The notes under the pieces are model-generated. The model was not told the DNA's origin and did no database searches. It saw only the letters and a list, made by a program, of their open reading frames with translations. Made by a program: the position numbers and the translations under genes. Of a stretch of DNA of 64,000 bases, positions 1 through 10,331 are shown piece by piece. Numbering within the stretch: the stretch's first letter is position 1; every line of letters begins with the position of its first letter. Source of the stretch: Oceanimonas pelagia (lineage in GTDB: Bacteria > Pseudomonadota > Gammaproteobacteria > Enterobacterales > Aeromonadaceae); assembly GCF_030849025.1 (NCBI RefSeq), contig NZ_CP118224.1:1844001-1908000 (forward strand), written 5' to 3'.

Positions 1-1
1 G

Positions 2-1795
2 GATCATGACATTCACTTTTTGCTGATATGCAACTCACTTCAGGATTGCCTGCTTGAAGAAGTGAATAAAGGAGCCCAAAGGCAGGAACTCGCAACCTGT
101 TATGAAAACTGGTGTAACTACCATCAGGCATTGCTGGCATTCTACCTGAAGCACCCTGAGCGCTGCCTGCTTGTGGATGCCAGCAATGCTTTGCTGCATC
201 CGGCCGAACTTTTGAATGTGATGGGTGAACGCTGGCAGTGGCAGCTTGGTGATACTGTTCTACCAGATCTATGCGAACATAATGACAGCCAGGATGCCAT
301 TGCCGGCTATATCGTCCACCAACTGCAACAGGAATATTTCCCACAGCCAGATTTCGCCGCGGAACTGAATGCAGCACAACACCCGCTATTGATCAAATCT
401 GGCAAAACCAGTTCAGACAAGACAATAGCCATTGAAGACGTGATTTCTGGCTACCAATATCAGCGCGAGCAGCAACAGAAACTCATTGAAGAAAATAAAG
501 CGTTATATCAGCAAAATCTCTCAATGCTGGAGAATAGCAAGGAACAGCAGGAGCTGCTTGCCAAACATATTGATGAATTGCAGACTGAAATAGTTCAGCT
601 CAACGGCCGCAATAACGCCCAACAACAGGCCACTGAACAGGCAAATGCCCGCTTGGCCCATGTTGAGAATGAAGCGGAAGCATTGCTACTGGAATTGCAT
701 AACACCCAGGTTGAGCTTGAACAGGCATTAACTGACTACGCCTCTGTTCAGCAGCAGAGAACAGAAGCCGAACAGCAAGTTTCCAGATTTAAACAGCACA
801 GCCAGCAACAGGCGCAACAACAGCAGACATTGCAAAACCAGATGTCTGAGCTGGAAGCTCATCGTAACCAGCTGGCGCGGTCTGAAGCAGAGCTTCACGA
901 CCGTGTCAGGCATGTAGAAAGCGAAGCCGAAAAGCTGCTGGTAGCGCTGCATAACACCCAGCAAGAGCTGGAGCAGGCACTATCTCTTAACGCTTCTGCC
1001 GAACAGCAAATTGCCAGGCTTGAACAGCGCAACCAGCAGCAGGCTCAGCAACAGCAAGCCTTGCAAGATAAAGTGTCTCAGCTTGAAATTCATTGTCACC
1101 AGCTGGCTCGGTCCGAAACACAACTTCACGACCGTGTCAGCCATGTAGAAAGCGAAGCCGAAAAGCTGCTGGTAGAGCTGTATAACACCCAGCAAGAGCT
1201 GGAGCAGGCACTGGGACGGCAAATTGAGCTGGAAAAACAGCTGCAACCTCAGCCTCAAGTCGAACAGCTTACCCCTCGTACCGGCTTGCCCAAACTGTGG
1301 AATGGTAAAAAAACCACCTTACCCAAGCTGGGTTTCAGCGAGCTGGAGCTGCGCCATGTTCAGGTAAATCCGGATTATGAACATCTCTGGTTCAGCCTGA
1401 AGAACCCCCAGTTTGGCAAGCGCCAGTTGCCGCACTGGCAATTCCGTTTGTCATGTGCTGCCATTCGGCCCGGGCAGTTTGGCAGCCAGCCCAAGCTCGA
1501 GTTTCCCAAACAGTCACAACAGCTGCTAGGCAACTGGTTTGCAGAAAGCCAGGATGACTTTGGTGAAAAACTGGAGCTGCGTTTCGCTCTGCCGGATGCC
1601 ATGGACAAGGGGCTGTGGAAAAAGCTGGGTAAAGAAGATCAGCGGCTGATCCAGGCACTGATTCTTCAGCTTCCAGCCATATTGCAACAGGCACAGCAGC
1701 GTCGCCCTGCCCTCACCCGTAAATGGCAAGACTGGCATAACCTGGCGCAAGATATAAATCGAATTTATACCCTTAAAACCCAAAAGGGAAAATAA
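2..1795 (+). CDS. Coiled-coil protein of polysaccharide locus (5' end cut by window)
   Basis: The frame is open to the first bases of the window, so the true start lies upstream. I do not recognise a named family. The visible protein has an N-terminal globular part (to about nt 440), a long Gln/Glu/Leu-rich coiled coil (about nt 440-1250) and a C-terminal globular domain rich in aromatic residues (about nt 1260-1790). The coil holds three copies of a unit with the core HVE.EAE.LL..L.NTQ.ELEQAL, at nt 659, 911 and 1142, spaced 84 and 77 codons apart; copies 2 and 3 are nearly identical at DNA level. The next gene starts 3 nt after the stop and also carries a coiled coil. A role in organising or measuring the polysaccharide machinery is an inference. 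Confidence 0.75.
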   Translation, partial: DHDIHFLLICNSLQDCLLEEVNKGAQRQELATCYENWCNYHQALLAFYLKHPERCLLVDASNALLHPAELLNVMGERWQWQLGDTVLPDLCEHNDSQDAIAGYIVHQLQQEYFPQPDFAAELNAAQHPLLIKSGKTSSDKTIAIEDVISGYQYQREQQQKLIEENKALYQQNLSMLENSKEQQELLAKHIDELQTEIVQLNGRNNAQQQATEQANARLAHVENEAEALLLELHNTQVELEQALTDYASVQQQRTEAEQQVSRFKQHSQQQAQQQQTLQNQMSELEAHRNQLARSEAELHDRVRHVESEAEKLLVALHNTQQELEQALSLNASAEQQIARLEQRNQQQAQQQQALQDKVSQLEIHCHQLARSETQLHDRVSHVESEAEKLLVELYNTQQELEQALGRQIELEKQLQPQPQVEQLTPRTGLPKLWNGKKTTLPKLGFSELELRHVQVNPDYEHLWFSLKNPQFGKRQLPHWQFRLSCAAIRPGQFGSQPKLEFPKQSQQLLGNWFAESQDDFGEKLELRFALPDAMDKGLWKKLGKEDQRLIQALILQLPAILQQAQQRRPALTRKWQDWHNLAQDINRIYTLKTQKGK

Positions 1796-1798
1796 GTC

Positions 1799-2755
1799 AT
1801 GGCGGTGCAATATCATACTCTCATTCACATAGGCTGTGGTTCGCAGCCTGATATAGAGCTTTACACACAACTGGCGGAAAGCATCATCCTGGTGGATGCA
1901 GCCGGCTCAGTAGCAAGCGTACTTAAAAAACTGGAAAAGAAGACATCCAAAACAGTGACCGTGCTGCAGAAGAGTGTCGCCGCATCAACAAGGCCCGTTT
2001 GCTTCCATGAATATAACGTTTCCTGGGCAAATGGGTTTACTCCTGCCTCAGAGCAGCTGAAACGGCTTTATCCGGGGCTTACGCTGTTATGCCAAAAAGA
2101 GGATACCGCCATCAGCCTGCCAGAGCTGCTGGAAACGCTGGATCTTGAGGACAATGCCAGTCACCTGCTGATCCTGGACTTGCAGGAAGAAGCCGAAGCC
2201 ATGTTGCAGCAACTGGCACAGACTGAATTGCTTTCCTGTTTTGCTGCCATTGTTCTGCCTTATCACCGGCAAGCCATCAGACTGGCAAAGCTGCCGCTGC
2301 AGCTTCATCCTGCAGCAGATCAGCTTGACGCCAGGCTCACCCAGGCACTGAACCAGCCCGATGTATATATTGTGCACCCCTGGCAGCAACAGCTACATGC
2401 TCAACAGAGTCAAATCATCCAGTTACAACAACAGCTGAAAAAACAAAGTTCAGAAAAGGCCCAGACAGAAAAAGCATTAAAAAACAACAAAAAGAACACT
2501 CAGCAGCTACAAAAACAAATAAAATCTTTGCAACAGAACTTGAACTCGGCCAGCACCAAGAATGCCGAACTGCAGAAAAAACTGGAGGATACTCAAAAAC
2601 AACTGGAGCAAGCCCAACCGCAGACGCATAATACCAGCCTGCCGCTGGTACAGGAACAATACTCACGTCAGCAACTGATTGAGCATGAAATGCTCAAGGC
2701 AGAGGCACAGCTTGAATTAATCAAGGATGTGCTGATCCGAAATCAGGAATTCTGA
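1799..2755 (+). CDS. FkbM-like Rossmann-type protein with C-terminal coiled coil
   Basis: The 318-residue protein opens with a strand-loop motif (HIGCGSQPD at residues 7-15) followed by an acidic strand end (LVDA). This resembles the SAM-binding start of FkbM-type methyltransferases, but I could not assign later methyltransferase motifs. Residues about 197-275 are a Lys/Gln-rich coiled coil. The gene sits 3 nt after the upstream coiled-coil gene and 1 nt before a methyltransferase gene, so all three are probably translated together. Catalytic activity is uncertain; it may be a structural partner that kept only the fold. Confidence 0.7.
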   Translation: MAVQYHTLIHIGCGSQPDIELYTQLAESIILVDAAGSVASVLKKLEKKTSKTVTVLQKSVAASTRPVCFHEYNVSWANGFTPASEQLKRLYPGLTLLCQKEDTAISLPELLETLDLEDNASHLLILDLQEEAEAMLQQLAQTELLSCFAAIVLPYHRQAIRLAKLPLQLHPAADQLDARLTQALNQPDVYIVHPWQQQLHAQQSQIIQLQQQLKKQSSEKAQTEKALKNNKKNTQQLQKQIKSLQQNLNSASTKNAELQKKLEDTQKQLEQAQPQTHNTSLPLVQEQYSRQQLIEHEMLKAEAQLELIKDVLIRNQEF

Positions 2756-2756
2756 G

Positions 2757-4037
2757 ATGGCACAGTCACAGAATAAAAGTTCCCCCCCATCACCCAGGCG
2801 CAAGAAAAAAAGAGCAAAAAAGTGCGAGCCGAACACAGCCATTACCCGGCCGGTACAAACGCTTTCGTCCTCTCAAAAAGAAGCCACCCGGTTAACCCAG
2901 GCTCGTACCCACTGGTTGTTTAACGAATGGGCACAACTTACCCAAATGCAGCTGAAGGATGTGGAACACCAGCCACAACGAGACCAGCTGGCGCTGCTGA
3001 TTGCCAGTGCTTACCAGCAACAACACAAGCTAGCCGAAGCGAAAACCTGGGCCTGCCAGGCTCTGGCCTGGGGGGCCAGCCGTGAGGCCGTGACCCGGGT
3101 GCTGGTGTCGGGCGTGCATAGTGCCCTGGGCCGGGTTGCGCTGTTGCAAAATAACGGTGAAGAAACCACACGCCACTTTGGCGAAGCGGTGCAAGTGATG
3201 CAAATGCAGGACACTCACACCCGGACTCTGGTAAAGGCCCGCATTGCCCACGAAACCCGCACCCTGCAGGGAAAACCGCCAAGCCAACCCTCATCTCTTA
3301 ATGAAGAGGACGGTTTTTACCGTGCCTTTGAAGACAAGTTCCGTGGCTCCCGGGAGTCGATCAAAGAGCGGGTGGCGGTCTATGTGCCCTTTGTGCAGCC
3401 CGTGGCCGAACGTTATCCGCATTTGTCTGCGCTGGATCTGGGTTGCGGACGGGGCGAATGGCTGGAGGTATTGCAACAGGCAGGAATCACGGCAGAGGGA
3501 GTAGACCAAAACAGTGGCATGCTGCAGGCCTGCAAGGAGCTTGGGTTAAGTGTTCAGCAAGGTGACCTGGTCACCTTTTTACAGCAACTGCCCGACCAAA
3601 GCCGCGTGTGCATCAGTCTGATCCATGTAGTAGAGCACCTGCCCTTCGACACCCTGAGAATGGTGGTCAAGGAAGCCAAACGGGTGCTGGTGCCGGAAGG
3701 CATCTTGATTATGGAAACGCCAAACCCGGAAAATATACTGGTGGGCAGCTGCAATTTTTATATGGATCCTACGCACCGTAATCCGCTGCCACCACCATTA
3801 TTGGCCTTTGTTACCGAGTATTACGGTTTCGAGCGAAGCAAAATACTCAGGCTACAGGAAGAGCCCGCACTGCATAACAAGCAAAACTACGAAATAAAAG
3901 ACTATCTTGGCGGCATCAGCCCTGACTATACTGTTTTAGCGCAAAAAAAAATTCCATTATCAAAGGACACCTTAGAGGAACAACACTGGGGCAGAGAGTA
4001 CGGCTTTGACATACAAGATATAATACTTAAGCTATGA
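2757..4037 (+). CDS. Class I SAM-dependent methyltransferase with N-terminal helical region
   Basis: The 426-residue protein starts with a basic stretch. A helical, TPR-like region follows at about residues 40-170 (alternating small and aromatic residues, A..W..QAL type). The C-terminal half is a class I methyltransferase: glycine-rich motif I LDLGCGRGEW near residue 225, an acidic residue ending the next strand (GVDQN), and the VVEHLP and ETPNPEN motifs typical of Methyltransf_11/UbiE-like enzymes. The substrate is unknown; context suggests a sugar or sugar phosphate of the surface glycan. The start is 1 nt after the previous stop, and the stop overlaps the next start by 4 nt, which implies translational coupling. 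Confidence 0.85.
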   Translation: MAQSQNKSSPPSPRRKKKRAKKCEPNTAITRPVQTLSSSQKEATRLTQARTHWLFNEWAQLTQMQLKDVEHQPQRDQLALLIASAYQQQHKLAEAKTWACQALAWGASREAVTRVLVSGVHSALGRVALLQNNGEETTRHFGEAVQVMQMQDTHTRTLVKARIAHETRTLQGKPPSQPSSLNEEDGFYRAFEDKFRGSRESIKERVAVYVPFVQPVAERYPHLSALDLGCGRGEWLEVLQQAGITAEGVDQNSGMLQACKELGLSVQQGDLVTFLQQLPDQSRVCISLIHVVEHLPFDTLRMVVKEAKRVLVPEGILIMETPNPENILVGSCNFYMDPTHRNPLPPPLLAFVTEYYGFERSKILRLQEEPALHNKQNYEIKDYLGGISPDYTVLAQKKIPLSKDTLEEQHWGREYGFDIQDIILKL

Positions 4038-4747
4038 ATAACCAAGAGAAAATTAAAGTGAACCTTCAGGAATTAAAAGTCAAAAACAGACAGCGCTTAG
4101 TAGAATATGCCTTTTCGGTTTTTCATATCTCAGATGATTTACCACAAGTAAAAAAAAACAAGGAGCAGTGGCTCCAACGTCTTCTCGAGGGACACGATGT
4201 GGAAGACTTTCTCCACAAGTTAAAATCGGGTCAACAAGTAACAGACAAAATAGACACACCTATAACAATAATATCCAAAGGCACTATAGGAAGTATACAT
4301 ATACAAGATACAGACCTTGATTTTCATAGCGGCTTAAAACGAAAGTTAACAATTAATATAGTTAACCACTCCGCGGAACCTTTCCAAACAACAACAGAAA
4401 ACCCACTGTATGCTGCTTACCATTGGTATGATATTAATGGTGAAGTATATGAGTACGATGGTATTCGCACAGCACTACCACAGGTTATTAGCCCAGGCTC
4501 TGAGCATAAATTAGCTATCGATGTAACAGCACCGACAGAACCCGGTAGATTTTCTTTAATGCCCACCTTGGTACTAGAGGGCCAAGCATGGCTGGAAAAC
4601 TGCGGCCTCGATGTACAAACATATATGATTGATGTAACCGAAGTAAATGGTCCTGGCATGACAAAACAAGCGCAACAAATTTACAACAAACTTAAAGTTC
4701 ACCTCACAACTCAAAACAATCGCGAGGTAACTACATGCGCATTGTAA
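4034..4747 (+). CDS. Beta-sandwich domain protein of polysaccharide locus
   Basis: The 237-residue protein has a charged helical N-terminus (about 75 residues) and a C-terminal domain of about 140 residues predicted to be all beta. That domain carries a YHWYD...DG.RT.LP...PG signature followed by V.AP.EPG....P.LV.EG. I recognise this as an Ig-like/beta-sandwich module that recurs in LPS and capsule loci, including next to or fused to glycosyltransferases and methyltransferases. A carbohydrate-binding role is an inference. It overlaps the methyltransferase gene by 4 nt and the glycosyltransferase gene by 13 nt. Codon use is more AT-rich than in genes on either side of the 4034-9211 block. Confidence 0.65.
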   Translation: MNNQEKIKVNLQELKVKNRQRLVEYAFSVFHISDDLPQVKKNKEQWLQRLLEGHDVEDFLHKLKSGQQVTDKIDTPITIISKGTIGSIHIQDTDLDFHSGLKRKLTINIVNHSAEPFQTTTENPLYAAYHWYDINGEVYEYDGIRTALPQVISPGSEHKLAIDVTAPTEPGRFSLMPTLVLEGQAWLENCGLDVQTYMIDVTEVNGPGMTKQAQQIYNKLKVHLTTQNNREVTTCAL

Positions 4748-7700
4748 TCGATATGCAGGGTGCTCAGGCAGAAAACAAAAACCGTGGAATTGGACGTTAT
4801 AGCTTGGCATTGGTCAAAGGAATCATTCGCCATGCCAATAAACATGAAGTTATACTAGCACTTAATGGTGACTTTGAAGATAGTATTATTCCTATTCGCG
4901 CTACCTTTCAGCAAGAATTACCACAAACAGCAATTCGGGTATGGCGTCCGGTTACACCTGCCACGCATATAGAACCCAAAAATAACTGGCATCGCAAGAC
5001 CTCTGAAAAACTATATGAAGCCTTTCTAAAATCTTTACAGCCTGATGCAATTATCATTACCAGTCTATTTGAAGGACTGACAACAAATGCTGTAACCAGT
5101 ATTGGTCAATACTCTGATCTACCTATTGCAGTAGTATTATATGATCTCATTCCTCTGATAAATAAAACACCTTATTTAGATAACCCAGCCGTTAAGAAGT
5201 GGTATGAAGAAAAGATAGGCTTTATTCGTAAGGCGAACCTGTTACTATCTATTTCAGACTCCTCTCGCAATGAAGCACTATCATATCTCAACTTCTCAAG
5301 CGACAAAGTAATCAACATTTCAACTGATGCTGACCCACAGTTCTCCATCAAAAAACTTAACACTGAAGAAAGAAAAAAAATAAAAGACACCTACGGCATC
5401 AAAAAGGACTTGGTTCTTTATACTGGCGGTATCGACCATAGAAAAAATATTGAAGGGTTAATTTCTGCTTATAGCCTCCTCTCAAAAAACATACGGTCGA
5501 AACATCAGCTAGCTATTGTTTGCTCAATCAGTGAAGCAGAAAAAGTACGATTAGAAAATTTGGCAAAAAAACAAGGACTGGATTCAAATGAGTTACTCCT
5601 GACCGGTTTTGTTCCCGAAGATGACTTAATTTCTCTATACAACTTATGCAAAGTTTTTGTCTTCCCCTCGTGGCATGAAGGCTTTGGCTTACCGGTTTTA
5701 GAAGCTATGCGTTGTGGCGCAGCAGTAATAGGTGCTAATACATCCAGTTTGCCAGAAGTAATTGGTTCGCAGGAAGCACTTTTTGATCCACACAATATTG
5801 ATAGCATTACTAGCAAACTTAACCAGGTTCTAAGCGACAATGAACTGAGAAATCATTTAAAGCAGCATGCCGTTAAACAGGCAAAGAGTTTTTCATGGGA
5901 GCGCACAGCAAAAATTACACTGATGGCTTTGGAAAAGCACTTCATGGTAGATAAGGGAAGTTCATATTGCAGCCGCTTGTTATCCATAGAAAAAAAACCC
6001 AGAATGGCCTATATATCACCTTTACCACCGGAGCGAAGTGGTATTAGCGACTACAGTGCAGAGCTTCTCCCTGAACTAAAGAAATACTATAACATTGACG
6101 TAGTAGTTGAGCAGAAAGATATTTCCGACAAATGGGTGGCGAACAATCTAAATGCACTCACACCAAGTGAGTTCCTTGAAAATCACCACAATTATGACAG
6201 AATCATATACCACTTCGGTAATTCTGAATTTCACGCTTACATGCTGAAACTAATAGAACATGCACCTGGCGTTATCGTTCTGCACGATTTTTTTCTTTCC
6301 GGTTTAATGGGTTACTATAGTGGTTATGCAGAAGAACCTTTATATTACATCCATAGCCTGTACAATAGCCATGGTTATCAGGCAGTGCACCGCTACTTCA
6401 ACAATGATGACACTGCGTGGATTTACCCTTGTAATATAAAACCTCTATCGACTTCAAAAGGTTTAATCGTCCACTCACCATTTTCTAAAAAACTAAATAA
6501 TGACTGGCATGGTAAAACACCCTCTGAAAGAATTAAAGTAATCCCTCTGTTGCGAACTCCAGCCAACATTAATGTTACAGAAAGGCGGATGATTAGAAAG
6601 GCTTTAGGTATAGACGAAGAAGCATTTTTGGTTTGTAGTTTCGGCATGATTGGAAAATCCAAATTTAACCACCGTTTATTGAAAGCCTGGCTAGCATCAA
6701 GTTTATCTAAAAATAAAAGAAGCTATTTAGTCTTCGTTGGGGAAAATGATCCAGGTGAATATGGTAAAAATCTTTTAAGTGAAATAGAAGACTGTGGATT
6801 AGGAAATAGAATAAAAATAACGGGGTGGGCAAGTGAAAAGCTATTCAAACAATATTTATCGGTAGCCGACATTGGCGTTCAATTACGTGGGCTGACTCGT
6901 GGTGAAACATCTGCGGCTGTACTCGATTGTATGAACTATGGCCTTCCTACTATTGTTAACGCAAATGGCAGCATGGCAGACTTACCCGATAATGCTGTAC
7001 TTAAGCTGCAGGATGTATTCGATGATGTAGAGTTAACAGAAGCCTTAGAACACCTATGGGAAAATCACCTAACACGAGAGAGGTTAGGTGACACCGCCTT
7101 AAATATAATTAAACGTTATCATTCCCCCAGCCACTGTGGAAATATGTATGCTGAAGCCATTGAGGATTTTTATAAAAATGGACCTGTCAATCATGTAGAT
7201 ATTATAAAGTCGATAACACCTCCAGAAGATCAACTTGACGTTAATAGCGCTTTAAAATCTTTGGCTAGCTCTATCGATTATGCTATTCCCCTTTCAATAG
7301 AAAAGCCGCAATTACTGGTTGACATCTCCGAATTAATTCAGCGTGACTCACGGAGTGGCATTCAACGAGTAGTAAAAAGTATATTAAAAGAATGGTTAAT
7401 CAATCCTCCTGACGGCTATCGTGTAGAAGCAGTTTATGCAACACCGGATCGCCTTGGTTACTATTACGCCAGAAGATTCACATTAGGCTTTTTGGGCTGT
7501 CCGGAACATATCCTCGATGATGAGCCAGTCCGCTACCGCAATGGTGATATATTTGTGGGTTTAGACTTGAACTTCTTTGTTGCAGAGGCACAGAAAGATT
7601 ACATATCTGATATGCAACGAACAGGCGTTCATGTTAGTTATGTGATTTATGACCTATTACCTATACAGTTTCCAGAATTTTGGGAAGAGCAGCATAACAT

Positions 7701-8457
7701 TAAAATGCTTCATAACAACTGGCTTAAAACTGTCACAAGTTATGATAGTGCTATTTGCATTTCAAAAGCAGTTGCTGATGAATTACACGACTGGCTTAAA
7801 AAATATGGCGAACCTCGTAAACAACCATTACATATTGGCTGGTTCCACTTAGGAGCGGATGTAGAAAACTCAAACCCAACCAAAGGAATACCACATGATG
7901 CCGAAAAAGCATTACATCAACTACAAACACAGCACAGCTTTTTGATGGTTGGTACTTTAGAGCCACGTAAAGGTCACCAGGAAGTACTGGCAGCATTTGA
8001 GACACTATGGCATCAAAATGAAAAAATAAATCTGGTGTTCGTAGGTAAAAAAGGCTGGCTGGTTGATGATCTAGTAACAAAATTAAAAAACCACCCTCAG
8101 CTAAACAAAAAGCTCTTTTGGCTTGAAGGCGTTAGTGATGAGCACCTGGAAAAAATTTATAATGTTTCTACCTGTCTAATTGCAGCTTCTTATGGAGAGG
8201 GATTTGGGCTACCCTTGATTGAAGCTGCACAACATCACCTCCCCATTATTGCTCGAGATATACCTGTATTCCGCGAAGTGGCAGGCAATCACGCCTACTA
8301 TTTTAACAGTCAAGAAAAATCAACAGCTCTTACCAGCACGATAAAAACATGGTTAGAAAAGTTTAAAAAAGATACACATCCGAAGCCAGAAAACATGCCT
8401 TGGCTAACATGGAAGCAAAGTGCAAATGAATTACTTCGCAACTACAACCTTAAATAA
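4735..8457 (+). CDS. Large glycosyltransferase with three GT4-like units
   Basis: At 1240 residues this is about three times the length of a single GT-B enzyme. Unit 1 (about 1-400) starts RIVIDMQGAQ and has the GT4 donor-site motif HEGFGLPVLEAM near residue 315. Unit 2 (about 420-800) starts AYISPLPPERSGISDYSAEL and has a divergent donor region (RGETSAAVLDCMNYGLP). Unit 3 (about 858-1240) starts LLVDISELIQRDSRSGIQRV and has YGEGFGLPLIEAA near residue 1155. This layout resembles WbdA-type polymerising mannosyl- or rhamnosyltransferases of ABC-transporter-dependent O-antigens. With the nearby gmd/rmd pair it could add D-rhamnose or mannose residues; linkage and donor cannot be read from sequence. 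Confidence 0.88.
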   Translation: MRIVIDMQGAQAENKNRGIGRYSLALVKGIIRHANKHEVILALNGDFEDSIIPIRATFQQELPQTAIRVWRPVTPATHIEPKNNWHRKTSEKLYEAFLKSLQPDAIIITSLFEGLTTNAVTSIGQYSDLPIAVVLYDLIPLINKTPYLDNPAVKKWYEEKIGFIRKANLLLSISDSSRNEALSYLNFSSDKVINISTDADPQFSIKKLNTEERKKIKDTYGIKKDLVLYTGGIDHRKNIEGLISAYSLLSKNIRSKHQLAIVCSISEAEKVRLENLAKKQGLDSNELLLTGFVPEDDLISLYNLCKVFVFPSWHEGFGLPVLEAMRCGAAVIGANTSSLPEVIGSQEALFDPHNIDSITSKLNQVLSDNELRNHLKQHAVKQAKSFSWERTAKITLMALEKHFMVDKGSSYCSRLLSIEKKPRMAYISPLPPERSGISDYSAELLPELKKYYNIDVVVEQKDISDKWVANNLNALTPSEFLENHHNYDRIIYHFGNSEFHAYMLKLIEHAPGVIVLHDFFLSGLMGYYSGYAEEPLYYIHSLYNSHGYQAVHRYFNNDDTAWIYPCNIKPLSTSKGLIVHSPFSKKLNNDWHGKTPSERIKVIPLLRTPANINVTERRMIRKALGIDEEAFLVCSFGMIGKSKFNHRLLKAWLASSLSKNKRSYLVFVGENDPGEYGKNLLSEIEDCGLGNRIKITGWASEKLFKQYLSVADIGVQLRGLTRGETSAAVLDCMNYGLPTIVNANGSMADLPDNAVLKLQDVFDDVELTEALEHLWENHLTRERLGDTALNIIKRYHSPSHCGNMYAEAIEDFYKNGPVNHVDIIKSITPPEDQLDVNSALKSLASSIDYAIPLSIEKPQLLVDISELIQRDSRSGIQRVVKSILKEWLINPPDGYRVEAVYATPDRLGYYYARRFTLGFLGCPEHILDDEPVRYRNGDIFVGLDLNFFVAEAQKDYISDMQRTGVHVSYVIYDLLPIQFPEFWEEQHNIKMLHNNWLKTVTSYDSAICISKAVADELHDWLKKYGEPRKQPLHIGWFHLGADVENSNPTKGIPHDAEKALHQLQTQHSFLMVGTLEPRKGHQEVLAAFETLWHQNEKINLVFVGKKGWLVDDLVTKLKNHPQLNKKLFWLEGVSDEHLEKIYNVSTCLIAASYGEGFGLPLIEAAQHHLPIIARDIPVFREVAGNHAYYFNSQEKSTALTSTIKTWLEKFKKDTHPKPENMPWLTWKQSANELLRNYNLK

Positions 8458-8479
8458 AACTTAACTACGGTGATTCAAA

Positions 8480-9211
8480 GTGGAAAAGATAGTTTTTTTA
8501 CATATACCAAAAACTGGTGGAACATCTGTACATGACTATTTAATTACAAAATTCTCAGGCAATGAAATTATCCCTGATAGATTTAACACACTCAGAAATC
8601 ATAGCCCTGAACACTTAAACCAGTTTCGTTACTTTTCAGGTCATTATGATATAGATGGCATTAACAGAATCCCTGGTAACAAGAAAGTTTTCACATTTTT
8701 TCGGGAGCCAAAGGAAACTATACTATCACTTTACTATTTTTGGCGCTCTCATAAAATTAGTTTTATTGAAAAGCATAATCTCAATGGACCTCGCATAGCG
8801 AAAAAGTTAAGTCTTTTAGAGTTCTTACGGTATAACAAAGAAGGAATACCCGCAAACATCAATAACTACACAACACGAGTCCTGATAGGGAAGATGCACT
8901 ACGGCCCTAACGGTGAATTTTTATACCCCGAGGATGAGCTAATAGATAGAGCAAAAGCCACTATTAATAGTTTAGCGACTTTTGGAGTAATGGATAACTA
9001 TAACAAATCTTACCGAAAAGTAATTGAAGATCTTGGGTTTAAAGCCCCTGAAATCATACCTCACTCACGAAACAGCAGTGAGCGAAAAGATCCAAACCTA
9101 GAACCCATAGAAAAGGAAAAAATCACCGATGATATCAGTGAAGAGTTAGAAAAACTTACTCAGTTCGATCAGGTAATATATAATTACGCAAAAAAAACAC
9201 TCAACACTTGA
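8480..9211 (+). CDS. Sulfotransferase family protein (PAPS-dependent)
   Basis: The 243-residue protein begins with a 5'-phosphosulfate binding loop, HIPKTGGTSVH (residues 8-18), diagnostic of Sulfotransfer_2-type carbohydrate sulfotransferases. A second motif, FFREP...ILSLYYFWR (about residues 75-95), matches the 3'-phosphate binding segment. It should move sulfate from PAPS to a hydroxyl of the glycan or a precursor. The start is GTG at 8480; there is no better ATG ahead of the loop. It is the last gene of the AT-rich block. The PAPS supply genes cysD, cysNC and cysQ lie about 14 kb downstream, which supports an active role. Confidence 0.87.
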   Translation: MEKIVFLHIPKTGGTSVHDYLITKFSGNEIIPDRFNTLRNHSPEHLNQFRYFSGHYDIDGINRIPGNKKVFTFFREPKETILSLYYFWRSHKISFIEKHNLNGPRIAKKLSLLEFLRYNKEGIPANINNYTTRVLIGKMHYGPNGEFLYPEDELIDRAKATINSLATFGVMDNYNKSYRKVIEDLGFKAPEIIPHSRNSSERKDPNLEPIEKEKITDDISEELEKLTQFDQVIYNYAKKTLNT

Positions 9212-9252
9212 AGTTGAATATTAATTTACCAACTTAACTTAGAGCAGGCTAA

Positions 9253-10287
<1,035 letters not shown>

Positions 10288-10331
10288 TCCGTTATATTAA
10301 TACACTCATCAACAATACTGTGGAGTAAAAC

